NCBI GenBank assembly: GCA_944474755.1
Contig: OX104122.1
Span: 23,027,714 to 23,091,713 of the forward strand
DNA: 64,000 nucleotides
DNA from: Limnoperna fortunei
Lineage: Eukaryota; Mollusca; Bivalvia; Mytilida; Modiolidae
Reading direction: 5' to 3'
Of this stretch, positions 57,201 to 63,200 are shown one piece after another; position 1 is the first letter of the stretch, and each line of letters begins with the position of its first letter. A program made the position numbers and the translations under genes. Below the pieces are notes generated by a model. The model saw only the letters and a list, made by a program, of their open reading frames with translations, was not told the origin of the DNA and did not search any database.

Positions 57201-60200
57201 ACTGCTGTTATCTATTTTTGAAATTGATTGAGCAATAGGTAGAAAATACCTGACAGGTGATTGTATTTTGATTATAACTGTTATCAAAATATATATTTAT
57301 ATCTGAGTTGGTTGGTCAAATATTAAGGGGTTGGCAGTCTATCAGGTGGACCTTTTTAAAATTGGTAGCTGAAGTTATTTATAGTGTGAGTTATCATGAA
57401 TGGACTTAAAATTCATGATATATATTATGAACCACAACACTAAATATCATTGCAAAAGTACAAGAAGGGTTTATTGGGAAGCTAGCTTTAAGGCAAAACT
57501 TTATTTGCATATCCTAACACAGCAAATATAATGATTGCAGGAAAAACTTGAAAGCCGGCCACATTCTGCCATATTTGGGCAACCATGCTTCCAGTAACAA
57601 CATTGGCCAGCTTTTGAAATGTTCATTTTCCACATTTAAATTCATTTTAAGAAGAGTACTGAAAGAATGAAGTTTTATTTTAATTTCAAATTGTTGCAAA
57701 AAACAATTCAATGTGCACAGTGTTCTAAGTATATCACTTCTTGCTATTAAACAAGGAATAAGAGCTTGAAATTAGCCTCAAATTTTTTCCTGTTTCTAAA
57801 TAATATACAAAAATATGATATTTTCTGGCAATGTACACATGTTTCATACATCATCATGATTTGATACCATCAAAACATTTATCATCTACAAAGCCTTTTT
57901 ATCCATAGGTGTTGGAATTGCGTTATAAATCAAGCCATGCTCTGTCCATACTTGGCGTAATAGACCAGGATGAGTTAGCTCCCTTCTTTCAGCCATTGCA
58001 AAATTTAATTTTAAAAGTAACTACACTGATAAATGATGTTAAAACAGATGTCATGAACTTTTACAATGTAAGTATATTGTTTATTTAATGAAAAACTGTT
58101 ATAAATGGCAGATAAAAATAGATATAATTAAAATGGAAACGTAAATGCAGTTCATGTTATTACTTTGTTATAAATAATTCTTTATTTTTGTTTACAAAAA
58201 TGATGTAAAACACATAAAAAGTGAAAGAATGCATAACATTTTGAAAAGGAAACTTGTCAGAAATATGTCATAGATGTAGCCTATTCTATTGTATAGTTCT
58301 GTACTTTATGATATATATTCTACTATATGATCATAGATATAAATTCATTTTTAGATCACCTATGTATCGATAGGTTGTTATTACTGTGTGTTTGTCGTCT
58401 GCATCATTTTAGATTTTTTCTTCTGAATCCGCTTAGCCTATTGAACCAAAGTTAGATCAAATCATTCCTAGGTTTTTTGTTTTAATGTTTTTGATTTTCG
58501 TCACCACTGACAAACCCGTGTCTGGCAGAAAATAGAACATTGTGTAAAAATGCAAGAAATTGTGTATTAACATGACAACCTCTTGAAAACCTTGCAGAAT
58601 AAAAAAATTCCTTAGAATTTCATAATCTACCTACATATATTTAGACCAGGATTGTCAGATTATACCTTATATGAGTTATAGCCCTGAATGAATATTTTAA
58701 TGATTTTTTTTTTGGGGAGGGGGGGGGTGTGGGTTGTGGGGGGCGAGCAGGGATGGCAGTTATATTGAAAGGTATAATAGATATTTTTCAACTGTAGACG
58801 GCTTAAATGATCAACAACACAAATTAGTCACTAAAATTGTTCATTTATTCCTTTATAGAAGTTATTATTAGCCTCTAATTCATTTTTTCATTTTTTTGTT
58901 TGTTTACATCTTTGGCTTTTAAGCTATTGAATTTAGACTATTATAGGTAGGGAAAACTGTAAACACCCAAGATAATGAGGAAGTCAACATTTTAAAAAAA
59001 GACAGACATTTTTAGTCAGTTCCTTGTAAGGCTAATTTCCCTTTAATCTATTATTTTTTTTAATTTTTATTTGCATTATTGGCTATAAGCTTAAAAATTA
59101 TAATAACTAGAAAGAAATAGTAAGCAGCAAAAATTACCAGCAAAGCAAACTCCACATACAGGTCAAGCAATGTTTTATGTTATGCACTGATCTTGTATAG
59201 ATAGATAGCTCAAGGTTGATTTTCACCTAGGTGGTAGCAGATTCTATGTAGCCTTGGGTTTTTTTTTCAGAGACTTTTAGAAACAGTTACCGTGGTGATT
59301 CCATTTAACACGAGGATGATATACCTTGGAGTCTCAGATGTTATAAATGGTATCAAGTTCTTTGTTAAAGATCCTAAGTCAGCCATGACCAGAATTTATA
59401 AAGGTGTCTCCCAGTAAGTTATTTTTTATAAATATAAAAGTAGCAAAGAAAACCGACTGAACAACAAGAGCCAAAAGCCAAGGGACAGTTACTAATCTGG
59501 ATATAGACAAACACAACACAAAAACCAAAAACATAGAAAGAGAGTAACCTGAACCCAATAAAAACCATGGGTGCACTCAGGTGCTCCGGACAAGCAGTGC
59601 CTGCCTCTAATTAGACACCCGTCGAGAAACTCATTGTCTAGTCAAGGGAAAAGTCAAATCCTGTGCTGAGGTACTTGGAAGGTATCAGAGTGTATGCTAA
59701 AAGGATCTGAAATCAGAGTGTGCAGGGATCTGGTATCAGAGTGGACAGTAGGGAATGTATCAGAGTTTAATGAAAGGAACTTGGCATTTCAGTGGGGAGA
59801 AGGGACCTGGTATCAGAGTTTATTGAGACTGACCTGGTTTTCTGAAGGGACTTGGAGTCAGAATGAGCATTACAGAAGAGACCTGCTCTAAGATTGTGTG
59901 GAAGGGACCAGGTATAAGAGTGTGTGCTGAAGTGACCTGCTATTGTACAATGGTTGCTGAATGGACCTGTGAAATAGTGTACAGTTGACCACTGTTTATA
60001 ACATTTTAGGTTTTTTTAGATAATGAAATAATACAAGACAAAAACAAGTTGATTACAACTGTGGCACTTAAGTGTGCTATTTAAAGCAGTTTACATTCAT
60101 ATGAAACTGAGACATGGCTACAAGCAACACAACACAACAAAGAACAAAAAATACACAAAATTATATATAAACATATAACATATATACACTATACAATATT

Positions 60201-63200
60201 AGTTTACATAACAATTTTTTCAAGATGTCTGTAAAGCCTTTGTAGAAGAGACCCATTAAACAATGTTAAAAAATCTTTCATTTTCGTTTACAGGTGTGAG
60301 GACTATGACCACCATTATTTTTCAAATAAAACTTGTGGAAAATTGGTATAAATGTGTGATGTTGAAATTCTCTTAATGGATCTATTAATGGATCACAAGT
60401 TATAATGTAGATAAACAATAGCTCACTTGGCATAAAATGAGAGAGTGGACCGGGATATAGGCAGATTCCCATCCTCCTTACCTCCCCTTCCTATCCAATT
60501 TTCTTGCCCTAAAGTATACAAATCCTATATCCAGATTCCTAACCCTTGCACTTCTGCTGGTGGTTCCCGTTGTTCCTCTGCTGGTCCCCCGTGTTCCTCT
60601 CCCATTCCCAGTGTGTATTCATGTTACACAGTAATTCCACTGGTACCTATTTAACTGTTTTATCTATTTTTATAGGATTTCTACAGCAGTTCATACTTTA
60701 ACATTATCCAGAAATAAAATCCAGGAAGCAAACTTTTTTCTAAAAGGTATGTAAATCATAACTAGGATAGTTTGAATGTTTACACATACAAGATCTTATG
60801 AGACAACATAAACAACAGCTTTTATGCCATTTTTACAAAATTAAGGTAAAACAAGAGAAGTTATTATTTGAATAAAAGCCTGTTTTGGATGAATTTTGCA
60901 AAAACAGCTTTATTCCTTATTATAAAATTTCAATTACTAAGAATAAGTTTCATTTCAAGCCTTTTATTTCATTTAAATGAACACTAATTTTGGCAAAATA
61001 GTATATATTCATACACTAGATCTATTCATAAAAAAAATGAACAATGACAGTAGTTTACCAATTAAAAATGATGTAAGAATAAAGATTAGAATTATTGATT
61101 ATTATAAAATGACGTTAAGATGTTTGGAGACCACAATCATGGTGAAAAAAGGATTTACATATGAGCAAAACGAGATATACGTCCTGTATCTTACAGAATC
61201 GCACTATAATTATTCGTCGCAATATATTGTTTGTTACATCAGTGGAACACCAGTTTAAGGCGTAAATGGTGTTGGGTATAGGAGTGTAAATATCCTACTG
61301 TTAATGTACCTTAATTGTCATATTAGAATAGAAATTGTTCAAGGAGGCTGTTTTTTTATCATTGTTTTACAACAGGATGACTCGCTCGGGTTAAAATAAT
61401 GTGTTATAAAATGTCATCCTGTTGTAAAACAATGATAAACCACAACCTCCGTTAATTATTACTTAAATAAAGGTGGTTGCTGATGGGAGGTTTGTGTGTA
61501 TTTAACTTAATGAGCCATTTCACTCGGTATCTTTGCACCATTTTGTTAGGACGTAGGGTGATATTTTATTACAATGTGGCAATAATTGGGAGGCTAGACA
61601 TACTATCATGTAAAGTACTATTTTGATGCTTTTCTTAAACCATGCTAGTAACTACTTGACGTCGATCTGATGTCTTAAAACATGAGGTACGCGACAGGGA
61701 ACTGGATTAATCCATCTGTTGAAAATCTTTATATGTTGTGGAAACAAGGGATGAATATACTGTACCTTAAATATTGCAAAATATTGTAATTGTTGGCCAG
61801 GTTACATGTAACCTTGTTATAGTATTGTGAAGTCAGGTGGGCATGCACCTGCTATTATGGAATTGTTTGAGGATTTTTTCAAAATTTTCCACACTTGGGA
61901 AGTTAGGCATTTTTAGAACATTTGCAAAAGATGATAAAGGGGTGTATAGTGATCATGGTGTCCGTCCGTCCGTCTGTCTGTCCGTTACACTTTCTCTTAT
62001 TTGCAACTCCTCCTACACCACTGAATGGAATTTGATGAAACTTACACAGAATCTTTGTCACGTTGTGCCATTGTGCAGGAAATATTTAACATTTCGATCG
62101 GAATGATATTTGGGGTTTCCCATAGAAAAACATGGACTTTGTCGTCGACCTAATGGGGTCCCTATCTCTTATGTGCAACTCCTCCTACACCACTGAATGG
62201 AATTTAATGAAACTTACACAGAATCCTTGTCACATATTGCCATTGTGCAGGAGATATTAAACATTTCGATCGGAATGATATTTGGGGTTTCCCATAGAAA
62301 AACATGGACTTTGTCATTGACCTAAGGGGGTCCTCATCTCTTATGTGCAACTCCTCCTACACCACTGAATGGAATTTGTTGAAACTTACACAGAATCCTT
62401 GACACATATTGCCATTGTGCAGGAGATATTTATCATTTTGATCGGAATGATATTTGGGGTTTCCCATAGAAAAACATGGACTGTCATTGACATAAGGGGA
62501 TACCCATCTCTTATGTGCAACTCCTCCTACAAAACTGAATCGAATTTGATGAAACTTACACAGAATCCATGTCACATAGTGCCATTGTGCAGTGAGATAT
62601 TTAACATTTTGATCGGAATGATATTTGGGGTTTCCCATAGAAAAACATGGACTTTGTCGTGGACATAAGGGATGCCATTCTTTGGATGATGGGGGAGGGT
62701 TACATGTTTTATCTGCAACTCCGCCTTCACGTTTAACTAGATAAAGTTTCAAGTTCATAATTAAGAGCACCTGAATTTTTAAAGTAATTGTGAGCGGGGG
62801 TTTCAATGGTGAGCATTGCTCACAGGTTTTTTTTACTCTAGTTTTGGTTTTTGTGTTGTGTTTGTCTGTATCCAAATTTGGCTTTTGGCTCTTGTTGTTC
62901 GATTGGTTTTCTTTGCTATTTTTTTTTAATTTGAGAAACAAATCTTACATTAATACTCTAGGATTATCAGATTCCTCAAATCTCAATAGTTAAATTATGT
63001 AAATTTAACTATCTCTATTGTAGAAATCCAAAAAATCCACTCATATAAATGTAAGATCCTATATAATTAATAATGTAACAGTTATTATATACTATTTCTG
63101 ATTTCAGAAATGAAGCCATATTGGTGGGATATAGAAACAGAGTATGAGATTTATGAAGCATTGGCATCTAATGTAACAGCCACAGTTAATGAGAAAGGGC

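Noticed and set aside
62357..62941. 194-codon minus-strand ORF
   Set aside because: It spans the 178-bp array and a dispersed repeat; repetition keeps it open.
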